Of a stretch of DNA of 5,510 nt, positions 1 through 5,510 are shown piece after piece (the first letter of the stretch is position 1; each line of letters opens with the position of its first letter). The stretch spans positions 2,273 through 7,782 of the forward strand of contig DMUR01000075.1 of NCBI GenBank assembly GCA_003476885.1, in the 5' to 3' direction. The notes beneath the pieces were generated by a model. That model searched no databases, had not been told where the DNA came from, and saw only the letters and a program-made list of their open reading frames with translations. The DNA is from Chloroflexota bacterium. Lineage in GTDB: Bacteria; Chloroflexota; Limnocylindria; Limnocylindrales; Limnocylindraceae. The position numbers and the translations under genes were made by a program.

Positions 1-219
1 ATCGGCTATCACCGCACACTTCGAAGCAGGGCTGCGACCACCAGCCGGCTGGACAGCATTCCGGGGCTCGGTCCAGCGCGCCGTAAGGCACTGTTGCGGC
101 ACTTCGGCTCGGTCGCGGGTGTTGCCGCCGCGAGCGAAGCAGAGATCGCGGCTGTCCCTGGGGTGGGTGAGCGCCTCGCCGCGACGGTCTTTGCCGCACT
201 CGCCGCCGACCGACGCTGA
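1..219 (+). CDS. uvrC: UvrC, excinuclease ABC subunit C (C-terminal 72 residues only)
   Basis: This is the tail of UvrC, the nuclease subunit of nucleotide excision repair, which cuts on both sides of a lesion after UvrA and UvrB have loaded. Frame 1 is open from the left edge to the TGA at 217-219. The visible part begins with [10 protein letters not shown], matching the conserved end of the UvrC RNase H-like nuclease domain. It is followed by the C-terminal tandem helix-hairpin-helix DNA-binding module: first hairpin around residues 20-37 ([18 protein letters not shown]), second around 49-67 ([10 protein letters not shown] and the following helix). The protein ends two arginines after that module, so the C-terminus looks complete. 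The GIY-YIG domain, the UvrB-binding region and the catalytic residues lie outside the window. It is cotranscribed with secD if no promoter lies in the 26-base gap, and I see none. Another HhH protein is possible in principle, but the YHRxLRS segment is specific to UvrC. Confidence 0.93.
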   Translation: MGYHRTLRSRAATTSRLDSIPGLGPARRKALLRHFGSVAGVAAASEAEIAAVPGVGERLAATVFAALAADRR

Positions 220-233
220 TCGGCGCCCCTGCT

Positions 234-237
234 AGGA
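234..237 (+). promoter_or_regulatory. Ribosome binding site of secD (AGGA)
   Basis: A short AGGA lies 8 bases upstream of the secD ATG at 246, in the 26-base gap after uvrC. It is a modest Shine-Dalgarno match at a suitable distance and supports this start. No other start codon in this frame lies between it and the first membrane segment of SecD. Confidence 0.6.
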
Positions 238-245
238 TTCCTCAA

Positions 246-1634
246 ATGCGCAAGTACACGCCCTATATGATCCTGGCGATCGGCCTCCTCGCCTTGGCGA
301 TTGACCTACTCCCAAACCTTCGTCTCCCTGACAGCCGCGCCCCAGAAGGGTCGCGCCTCATTGAGACAAAGCTCGGCCTTGACCTGCGCGGCGGACTCCG
401 CGTTGAGTATCAGGTACAGCCAGTTGGCGACGTGGTCGCTACGCCAGCGGATGTCGCGACCATCCGAGACATCATCGAGCGCCGCGTGAACTCCACCGGC
501 GTTGCGGAGCCGCTCGTGCAGACGCAGGGGAGCGACCGCATCATCGTAGAGCTCCCAGGTGTCAGTGATCCAGACGCCATCCGTGCCCTTCTCGGCACAA
601 CCGGTCGCCTTGACTTCGTCCCGCTCCCTCCGGAAACTTACGGATCGGTAGATATCGCGACGGGCCAGCCAATTCAGGGAACCAAGCCAGTTCCGGGCCA
701 GGGTGCACTTCTCGACGATGCAACACTCACGCCCCTCTTCTCGGGCGACCAAATCGCGAGTTCAAGTGTGTCAACCGATGACGTTGGCCAACGCGTCGTT
801 GCCTTCACACTGAAGCCAGAAGGGGCCGATCTCTTTGCAACGTACACGGGCGCCAACCTTGGCTCGTACTTTGCGATCGTGATTGACGGGACGGTGGTCT
901 CAGCGCCGTACATCCAAAGTGCAATCACCGGTGGTGAAGGACAGATCAGTGGCGGTGGCGGGGCAGGCTTTGCCTTTGAGGAGGCGAATAGCCTTGTGAC
1001 GATTCTCAAGTTCGGTTCGCTCCCGTTCCCAATCGCTGAAGTTGGTGTCACCGATGTCAAGGCAACGCTCGGCGCCGCCTTCCTTGGACAGGCGCTCTTC
1101 GCAGGAGCGGTTGGCATCCTGCTCGTCTTCCTCTTCATGCTCTTGCACTATCGCCTTGCGGGTGCCGTGGCTAGTGTCGCCCTCATCTTCTACGTGATTA
1201 TCGTCTTGGCGATCTTCCGGCTTGTCCCCGTCACGTTGACGCTCGCCGGCATTGCGGGCTTCGTCCTCTCCATCGGTATGGCGGTGGATGCGAACATCTT
1301 GATCTTTGAGCGCACCAAAGAGGAGTTGCGCATTGGAAAGGGGATCGTTCCTGCCGTCGAGGCTGGATTCAGCCGAGCGTGGAACTCCATTCTTGACTCA
1401 AACGTCTCCAGCTTGATTACGGCGTTCATCCTCTTCTACTTCGGCTCTTCAACCATCAAGGGTTTCGCCCTTGTCCTCATCATCGGCGTGCTCTGCTCGC
1501 TGTTTACCGCCGTTACCGTGACGCGGCTGATCTTGCGTTCTGTCATCGCCCGGAAGCGCTTCTCCTCGCCATATCTCTACGGCGTGGCGAAGGGTGACCT
1601 AGACACACTCGATCGGGGGGTAATCAATGGATAA
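246..1634 (+). CDS. secD: SecD, protein translocase accessory subunit
   Basis: SecD is an inner-membrane RND-type protein that acts with SecF beside SecYEG, using the proton motive force to complete export of unfolded proteins. The 462-residue protein has an N-terminal membrane segment (about 6-23), a large extracytoplasmic region (about 24-278) and five C-terminal membrane segments (about 280-300, 303-325, 329-354, 384-400, 404-428). Family motifs are clear: LGLDLRGG at 43-50, ERRVNSTGVAEP at 78-89, the P1-head segment YFAIVIDGTVVSAPYI at 208-223, and GMAVDANILIFER at 344-356 in the fourth membrane segment. Asp348 there probably matches the proton-path aspartate known from Thermus SecDF (Asp340). 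The protein is much shorter than E. coli SecD (about 615 aa) because the first loop is compact, as in many non-proteobacterial SecDs. A glycine-rich stretch (234-241) follows the P1 region. The start is the ATG behind AGGA. The 3' end overlaps secF by 8 bases, indicating translational coupling and equal production of the two partners. Confidence 0.97.
   Translation: MRKYTPYMILAIGLLALAIDLLPNLRLPDSRAPEGSRLIETKLGLDLRGGLRVEYQVQPVGDVVATPADVATIRDIIERRVNSTGVAEPLVQTQGSDRIIVELPGVSDPDAIRALLGTTGRLDFVPLPPETYGSVDIATGQPIQGTKPVPGQGALLDDATLTPLFSGDQIASSSVSTDDVGQRVVAFTLKPEGADLFATYTGANLGSYFAIVIDGTVVSAPYIQSAITGGEGQISGGGGAGFAFEEANSLVTILKFGSLPFPIAEVGVTDVKATLGAAFLGQALFAGAVGILLVFLFMLLHYRLAGAVASVALIFYVIIVLAIFRLVPVTLTLAGIAGFVLSIGMAVDANILIFERTKEELRIGKGIVPAVEAGFSRAWNSILDSNVSSLITAFILFYFGSSTIKGFALVLIIGVLCSLFTAVTVTRLILRSVIARKRFSSPYLYGVAKGDLDTLDRGVING
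1615..1620 (+). promoter_or_regulatory. Ribosome binding site of secF (G-run inside the secD end)
   Basis: A run of six G lies 6 bases before the secF ATG at 1627 and can pair with the anti-Shine-Dalgarno CCUCC. It sits in the last codons of secD (CGG GGG GTA). A TAA at 1621-1623 is in the secF frame just upstream of the ATG, so secF cannot begin earlier and 1627 is the first possible start. Confidence 0.55.
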
Positions 1635-2589
1635 GATCATTGCGCGCAAGCGCTGGTTCTTCCTCTTCTCGCTTCTCCTTACAATCCCTGGACTCGCATT
1701 TATTGCAGCCACTCCGCTCACCAGTGGAGATGTGGGGTTGAAGTTCTCCGTTGAATTCACCGGCGGAACGGTCTGGGAGTTCAAGCTTGAGGAGTCGTCC
1801 GAGCCAGCGATCATTCGAGATGCTGTTGTTGCCGTGGGGCACCCAGAAGCCCAAGTCACGGAAGGGGAGGGGGGCTTCCTCCTTTTGCGCACCAAGTCAC
1901 TCGACCTGCAATCCGGCAGTGCCCCTGATCCGTCACAACCCGCTGGCGCAGAGCTCGCAGAGATTCGTGACGCAATCGTTGCGGCTGCGGGCCCGATTGC
2001 TGAAGAGGGCTCGCTCTCCACGGTTGGCCCTGTGATCAGCCAGGACTTAACCCAGCAGGCGCTCCTCCTCGTCGTCCTTGGATCTCTCGGAATCGTGTTC
2101 TGGATGACCTACCGATTCCGAAACGTGCGTTTCGGGGCTGCGGCGCTTGTTGCGCTCCTGCATGATGTGATCGTCACGGTTGGCTTCTTTGCGGTCGCTG
2201 GAACCTTCTTCAATATTGAGATTGATGCCCTCTTTATCACCGCCATGCTGACGATCATCGGCTTCTCCGTGCACGACACGATCGTGGTCTTTGACCGCGT
2301 CCGCGAGAACGTTGCTCGGTATGCTGGCGCACCATTCGCTGAGATCGTGAATCACTCAATCGTGCAGACGATGGGTCGCTCCCTGAACACCACCGTAACG
2401 GTGCTCATCCCCCTGCTCGCACTTCTTGTGTTTGCTGGTGGCTCAATTCGTACGTTCGTCCTTGCGCTATTTGTCGGAATCCTCTCTGGAACCTACTCCT
2501 CGATCTTCAACGCCAGCCCGCTCCTCGTCTGGTGGGAAGAGCGCGTTACGGCGCGAAAGAGTTCGCCGAGCGCACGCCGAACCGCCTAG
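1627..2589 (+). CDS. secF: SecF, protein translocase accessory subunit
   Basis: SecF pairs with SecD in the inner membrane to pull preproteins through SecYEG using the proton gradient. The 320-residue protein has the expected plan: a short basic N-terminus (KIIARKRW), membrane segment 1 (about 10-29), an extracytoplasmic domain (30-142), then five segments (about 143-161, 166-190, 195-220, 251-271, 273-299) and a basic tail (TARKSSPSARR). Signatures visible are VEFTGGTVWEF at 42-52, GFSVHDTIVVFDRVREN at 212-228, RSLNTT at 251-256 and GTYSSIF at 288-294. Asp217 and Arg251 probably correspond to the proton-relay residues described in Thermus SecDF (Asp637, Arg671); this is inferred from motif position. 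Two residues differ from the textbook forms: the family's usual Asp before FTGG is Glu43, and the common Asn before Asp-Thr is His216. The length is typical for a stand-alone SecF. Its start overlaps the secD stop by 8 bases, so the two are translated in tandem. Confidence 0.97.
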   Translation: MDKIIARKRWFFLFSLLLTIPGLAFIAATPLTSGDVGLKFSVEFTGGTVWEFKLEESSEPAIIRDAVVAVGHPEAQVTEGEGGFLLLRTKSLDLQSGSAPDPSQPAGAELAEIRDAIVAAAGPIAEEGSLSTVGPVISQDLTQQALLLVVLGSLGIVFWMTYRFRNVRFGAAALVALLHDVIVTVGFFAVAGTFFNIEIDALFITAMLTIIGFSVHDTIVVFDRVRENVARYAGAPFAEIVNHSIVQTMGRSLNTTVTVLIPLLALLVFAGGSIRTFVLALFVGILSGTYSSIFNASPLLVWWEERVTARKSSPSARRTA

Positions 2590-2604
2590 CGTGCCGTTGG
2601 GTTC
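2572..2604 (+). other. Possible alternative hairpins at the secF/recJ junction
   Basis: Two short perfect inverted repeats interleave here. GCACGC (2572-2577) can pair with GCGTGC (2589-2594), and GAACC (2579-2583) can pair with GGTTC (2600-2604). The second stem ends three bases before the recJ GTG. Their 5' arms lie in the last secF codons, so a ribosome finishing secF would open both. No T-run follows, so this is not an intrinsic terminator. A role in coupling recJ translation to secF is inference only. Stems of 5-6 bp occur by chance at this GC content. Confidence 0.25.
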
Positions 2605-2607
2605 ACG

Positions 2608-4401
2608 GTGAGCCCCGCCCCCGCTAGCAGCCGAATCATCGCCCAACGCCGCTGGCGTGTTGAGGCCGCAGAGCGAGAGGCAGTTGGCAGGCTCCGTCAA
2701 ACCCTTGGCGCGAGCGATGTTCGTGAAGATCTGCGTGATTCGTTGGCCGAACTCCTCGCAATCAGAAGCACGCTCGCCCCAGATGCTGTGCAGCGTTTTC
2801 TTGATCCCCGTGATCGAACGTTGCACGCGCCAGAGCTCCTCCCGGATGCAGCAGGCCTCATCGCGCGCTTGCGAGCTGCTGGTGAAGCAGGGGAGCCCGT
2901 TCTCGTCGTTGGTGACTTTGATGCGGACGGCCTGACGGGGGCGGCGATCATGATTCGTGCGTTGCGCGCGATCGGCGCGATTGCCGAGGGTTACATCCCA
3001 AACCGCGAAAGCGATGGCCACGGCATCCCAGAGGGAGCGCTTGCTGCCGCACAAGAGGATGGCGTGGAACTGATTCTTGCCGTGGACTGCGGGACGGCAG
3101 ATCGTGCGCGGGTCGCCGAGGCCCTGGATCTTGGAATTCTAGTCGGCATCATTGACCACCACGCAGTTCCAAGTGACCCCGCGAAGGCCGCGTGGCTCGT
3201 CAATCCGAACCGTCCAGATGCAACGTATCCATTCCCGAACCTCGCGGGGAGTGGGCTCGCCTTCAAGATTGCACAGGGGCTTCTCGCTGACCATGAAGAG
3301 AGACGTGCCCTGCTCGGAGAACTCTCCGTGCTCGCGATGATTGGCGGAGTGGCAGATATGGTGCCGATCGCCGATGAATTTCGGGTGGTTGTGCGTTCTG
3401 CGCTGAAGGTGCTGAACGGTGCGGGACGAACCCCTGCAGGTGTTCAGGCGCTCCTTGCGAGTGCTGGTGCTGAGGGGCCACATCGCGTTGAAGTGGTGGG
3501 CTTCACACTTGCACCGCGCATCAACGCGGCTGGTCGGATCGGAGATGCCCGTCCCGCGCTTGATCTGCTGACTACGGATGATCCGGACGAAGCGGCGGAG
3601 CTCTCAGCCCAGTTAGAGGCGCTTAATCATGAACGACGAGATATCTCTCGCGAAGCGCTTGACGCTGCGCGCGCTGCTCTGGGCGCGGATGGGTTGACGA
3701 CTCGCGATGACGCGCGAGCGCGGATTGAGCCGGCACTCATCGCCGTATCTGGCGACTGGTCGCCTGGCGTACTCGGTCTCGTTGCCGGGCGACTTGCAGA
3801 GGAGTTTGGTCGGCCAGCACTCGTTGCAAACCTGAGCGACCCCGTGACTGAGACCTCCATCCTTCGATGCTCAATCCGTGCCCCGCGCGGATTCTCGGTC
3901 GCGAAGGCGTTGGAGGCTGCCTCTGCCCGACTGATTCGACACGGCGGGCATGACGGCGCCGGGGGCTGCACGGCAGCGAGTGGCGAATGGGAGGGGCTCG
4001 TCACCGATCTCGCAGCCGCATTTGAAGGGCAGGGCGCGCAGCGAGAGCCGGTTCTCTCCGTTGATCTGGAGCCGGCGTCTGGACGCCGTTCACTCCAATC
4101 CCTCGCGACGCTCGTGGACTATCTCTCGCCGACGGGCGTGGGGAATCCTGATCCGCTCTTCCTCTTCAGGGGCGTCGCCCTCACCAGTGTTCGCCTCGTC
4201 GGCGATGGGAAACATGCGCGGTTGACGTTGGAGATTGACGGAGGCCGCACCGACGCGATCGCTTTCGGTCGAGCAGATGCGGCTGGCCACGAAGGCAGCA
4301 CCATTGATCTGGTGGCGCGAATTGTTCAGCGCACCTACCGAGGGACGGAGAAGATCGAGCTGCATGTGGTCGATCTCCAAACAGCGGAGGTCAACGCATG
4401 A
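2608..4401 (+). CDS. recJ: RecJ, single-stranded-DNA-specific 5'-3' exonuclease
   Basis: RecJ degrades single-stranded DNA 5' to 3' in recombination (RecF pathway), mismatch and base-excision repair; it is cytoplasmic and metal-dependent. The 597 residues, a normal length for the compact forms, show the DHH phosphoesterase domain first: GDFDADGLTG at 102-111 (Asp103, 105, 107), IPNRESDGHGIPEGAL at 130-145, AVDCGTAD at 158-165 (Asp160), IIDHH at 181-185 and GGVADMVPI at 246-254 (Asp250), together giving the usual metal ligands. The DHHA1 domain follows with PRINAAGRIGDA at 303-314, WSPGVLGLVAGRLAEEFGRPAL at 384-405 and GGHDGAGG at 446-453. The OB-like C-terminal domain (about 480-590) includes YLSPTGVGNPDPLF. 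The start is GTG 2608: it is the first start codon after the TAG at 2587-2589, which is in the same frame. No good Shine-Dalgarno precedes it, so translation may depend on secF, 18 bases upstream. Minor departures from consensus are Phe104 for the usual Tyr and Cys-Gly-Thr for the usual Asn/His-Gly-Ile after Asp160; no catalytic residue is lost. Confidence 0.96.
   Translation: MSPAPASSRIIAQRRWRVEAAEREAVGRLRQTLGASDVREDLRDSLAELLAIRSTLAPDAVQRFLDPRDRTLHAPELLPDAAGLIARLRAAGEAGEPVLVVGDFDADGLTGAAIMIRALRAIGAIAEGYIPNRESDGHGIPEGALAAAQEDGVELILAVDCGTADRARVAEALDLGILVGIIDHHAVPSDPAKAAWLVNPNRPDATYPFPNLAGSGLAFKIAQGLLADHEERRALLGELSVLAMIGGVADMVPIADEFRVVVRSALKVLNGAGRTPAGVQALLASAGAEGPHRVEVVGFTLAPRINAAGRIGDARPALDLLTTDDPDEAAELSAQLEALNHERRDISREALDAARAALGADGLTTRDDARARIEPALIAVSGDWSPGVLGLVAGRLAEEFGRPALVANLSDPVTETSILRCSIRAPRGFSVAKALEAASARLIRHGGHDGAGGCTAASGEWEGLVTDLAAAFEGQGAQREPVLSVDLEPASGRRSLQSLATLVDYLSPTGVGNPDPLFLFRGVALTSVRLVGDGKHARLTLEIDGGRTDAIAFGRADAAGHEGSTIDLVARIVQRTYRGTEKIELHVVDLQTAEVNA
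4386..4391 (+). promoter_or_regulatory. Strong ribosome binding site of the downstream propeller gene (GGAGGT)
   Basis: GGAGGT, a near-perfect Shine-Dalgarno, sits 6 bases before the ATG at 4398, inside the last codons of recJ. It fixes the start of the next gene and is the strongest ribosome site in the window. Confidence 0.8.
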
Positions 4402-5510
4402 GCGGGAACCGTTCGCTGCGCCCGCGCCCGCGCCTCAGCAGCGATCGCGCCGGGTCTTCTCGTCCGTATCACGCGCTCCGTCCGCCTACGCCCGCGCCAG
4501 GAAGCCGAGGGCCTGGTTGGCGTGGCGCTGGCCCGCAGGCTGCTCCGCTGTTCGCTGCACTCCTTCTTGCTGCGAGTGCGCTTGGAACGTTCTGGGTTGC
4601 AAACCTCTCCTCATCACGAGACGAGCCGGGTGGTGAAGGGGCAGCCGTTACGGAAGGCGTGCAGGTGGATGGGAGCATCATCTTCGCGCGAGGCGGAGCG
4701 CTCTGGTCGTTGAGCGGAGCGTCGATCACGCAAGTGTCCACCTCGACCACAGATGGTGAGCCTGCATGGAGCAGAGATGGAACCTGGCTCTACTTCATTC
4801 GTAACAGGAGCGAGATAGGAGGGCGATTGAACGCTGCTGGTGGTGTGACACCGTATCGGTTGACCGTTCCTACACTCATGCGCGTCGGCACCCGAGGCGG
4901 TGACGCCGAAGTGGTTCTTGATGGGCTGCTGGTGGATAAAAATCCGAAGCTGAACTTCTCCACGTTTATGTTTGACCCAGCGATCGGTGTAAACGGTGAG
5001 GCTGCGCTCGCAACGGACTACAAAGGTGCCTCACAACTTGGAGGGGATGTGATCATCCGGATCCTTCAGCCGGACGGCAGAATGCTCACCCCGGTACTCC
5101 CAGATGAGGCACCATATGGCCATCAGGATCCAGCATGGAACGCGGATGGGAGCGGCCTCTACTACGTGCAGAACGGTCAAGAGGAGGGCGTCTCGGCATC
5201 GCGGATCATCTATTTCGATGTTGCTGCGGATCGGATCGTTCGCTTCGGCGCAAAGGGATTCATTGAACCAGCGGTCAGCCCGGATGGTCGGTGGGTTGCG
5301 GCAACGCGGATCGACAAGAAGGGGAGCGATGTTGTGATTTTGAGTGCGGCGACGGGAGAGATCGTTCTTGAAGTGACGCGGACTGGTCGCTCATGGTCTC
5401 CCGCGTGGTCCCCCGACGGTGACTCACTGATCTTCTTGGCGGCACGTGAGAGTGCTGCGACGCTGCAACAGGTCACCATCAGCGCGCCACCTTCAGGTGT
5501 TCCGTCAATC
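4398..5510 (+). CDS. Membrane-anchored PD40/TolB-like beta-propeller protein (5' part, open at right edge)
   Basis: I cannot assign a specific function. The frame is open for 371 codons from ATG 4398 to the window edge. Residues 1-47 are a disordered-looking, Arg/Pro/Gly-rich tail (RPRPR at 8-12) with no acidic residue except Asp16. Residues about 49-69 (APLFAALLLAASALGTFWVAN) form one membrane segment, and an acidic linker (SSSRDEPGGEG) follows, so the positive-inside rule places the C-terminal part outside the cytoplasm. From about residue 90 there are repeats of the PD40/WD40-like type found in TolB and propeller peptidases: EPAWSRDGTWLYFI (121-134), DPAWNADGSGLYYV (244-257), EPAVSPDGRWVAAT (290-303) and SPAWSPDGDSLIFL (334-347). 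These would be blades of a ligand- or protein-binding propeller. It is unlikely to be true TolB, since no tol-pal gene is near and it has an uncleaved-looking anchor behind a long tail. A catalytic domain could still follow beyond the edge. The ATGA overlap with recJ and the strong GGAGGT indicate coupled translation. Confidence 0.85.
   Translation, partial: MSGNRSLRPRPRLSSDRAGSSRPYHALRPPTPAPGSRGPGWRGAGPQAAPLFAALLLAASALGTFWVANLSSSRDEPGGEGAAVTEGVQVDGSIIFARGGALWSLSGASITQVSTSTTDGEPAWSRDGTWLYFIRNRSEIGGRLNAAGGVTPYRLTVPTLMRVGTRGGDAEVVLDGLLVDKNPKLNFSTFMFDPAIGVNGEAALATDYKGASQLGGDVIIRILQPDGRMLTPVLPDEAPYGHQDPAWNADGSGLYYVQNGQEEGVSASRIIYFDVAADRIVRFGAKGFIEPAVSPDGRWVAATRIDKKGSDVVILSAATGEIVLEVTRTGRSWSPAWSPDGDSLIFLAARESAATLQQVTISAPPSGVPSI
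4418..4434 (+). repeat. Short tandem hexamer GCGCCC, about 2.8 copies
   Basis: The hexamer GCGCCC is repeated from 4418 to 4434 and encodes the Arg-Pro alternation RPRPR at residues 8-12 of the propeller gene. A change by whole units would keep the frame and only vary the length of the cytoplasmic tail. It is short enough to be simple codon bias. Confidence 0.45.

Noticed and set aside
204..225. Inverted repeat CGCCGA/TCGGCG around the uvrC stop as a terminator.
   Set aside because: The stem is 6 bp with a 10-base loop and is not followed by a T-run; secD begins 20 bases later. It is too weak to call.
150..245. Promoter for secD.
   Set aside because: I found no convincing -35/-10 pair at proper spacing in the end of uvrC or the 26-base gap. 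A non-consensus promoter cannot be excluded.
306..1148. Several minus-strand open frames inside secD.
   Set aside because: They are shadows of secD, with no family motifs and no ribosome site that I could see.
1615..1634. Possible slippage on the G6 run producing a fused SecD-SecF protein.
   Set aside because: The secF frame contains TAA at 1621-1623, directly after the G-run and before the secF ATG, so a ribosome shifted into that frame would stop at once. Overlapping separate genes explain the layout.
2467..3054. Long open frame on the minus strand (195 codons) across the secF/recJ junction.
   Set aside because: It lies opposite two unmistakable genes, shows no recognisable domain and has a composition (rich in Arg, Ser, Cys) typical of antisense frames in GC-rich DNA.
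4235..4713. Plus-strand open frames overlapping the recJ end and the start of the propeller gene.
   Set aside because: They run in other frames than recJ and the 4398 gene, are Arg/Ser/Cys-rich and lack motifs. The frame from 4398 has a membrane segment, PD40 repeats and a strong ribosome site.
5210..5479. Minus-strand open frame of 89 codons near the right edge.
   Set aside because: It is opposite the PD40 repeats of the propeller gene and shows no features of its own.

Overview
The window is an ordinary-looking, densely packed bacterial chromosomal segment of fairly high GC (roughly 60% by eye). All genes are on the + strand. Five coding regions fill almost the whole window: the 3' end of uvrC, complete secD, complete secF, complete recJ, and the 5' part of a gene for a membrane-anchored protein with PD40/TolB-like repeats. 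I see no RNA gene, insertion sequence, CRISPR array, attachment site or convincing terminator. No stretch of 300 bases lacks a gene; the largest gap is 26 bases.

Layout: uvrC ends at 219. After 26 bases secD starts at 246 behind a short AGGA. The secD and secF reading frames overlap by 8 bases (1627-1634). secF ends at 2589, and recJ starts 18 bases later at a GTG (2608) with no clear Shine-Dalgarno. recJ ends in an ATGA overlap with the next gene (start 4398), which has a strong GGAGGT 6 bases upstream and stays open to the right edge. The tight spacing suggests one transcription unit from secD onward, possibly read through from uvrC.

Functionally the segment combines DNA repair (UvrC, an excision nuclease subunit, and RecJ, a 5'-3' single-strand exonuclease) with the SecD-SecF accessory complex, which uses the proton motive force to help proteins leave through SecYEG. 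A secDF-recJ neighbourhood is known from several bacterial phyla and probably reflects conserved order rather than a shared pathway. The last gene encodes a single-pass protein with a predicted extracytoplasmic beta-propeller-like domain, so it is probably a user of Sec export rather than part of it.

Organism: the separate, compact SecD (462 aa) and SecF (320 aa), the SVHDT form of the SecF signature, the GTG start and the high GC suggest a Gram-positive-like or monoderm-type lineage. Chloroflexota is my best guess and Actinomycetota an alternative, but this is inferred from memory of motifs and not established. I found no strong evidence of a new biological system. The points most worth a second look are the recJ-coupled propeller gene, the possible translational control at the secF/recJ junction, and some unusual motif residues in SecF and RecJ.
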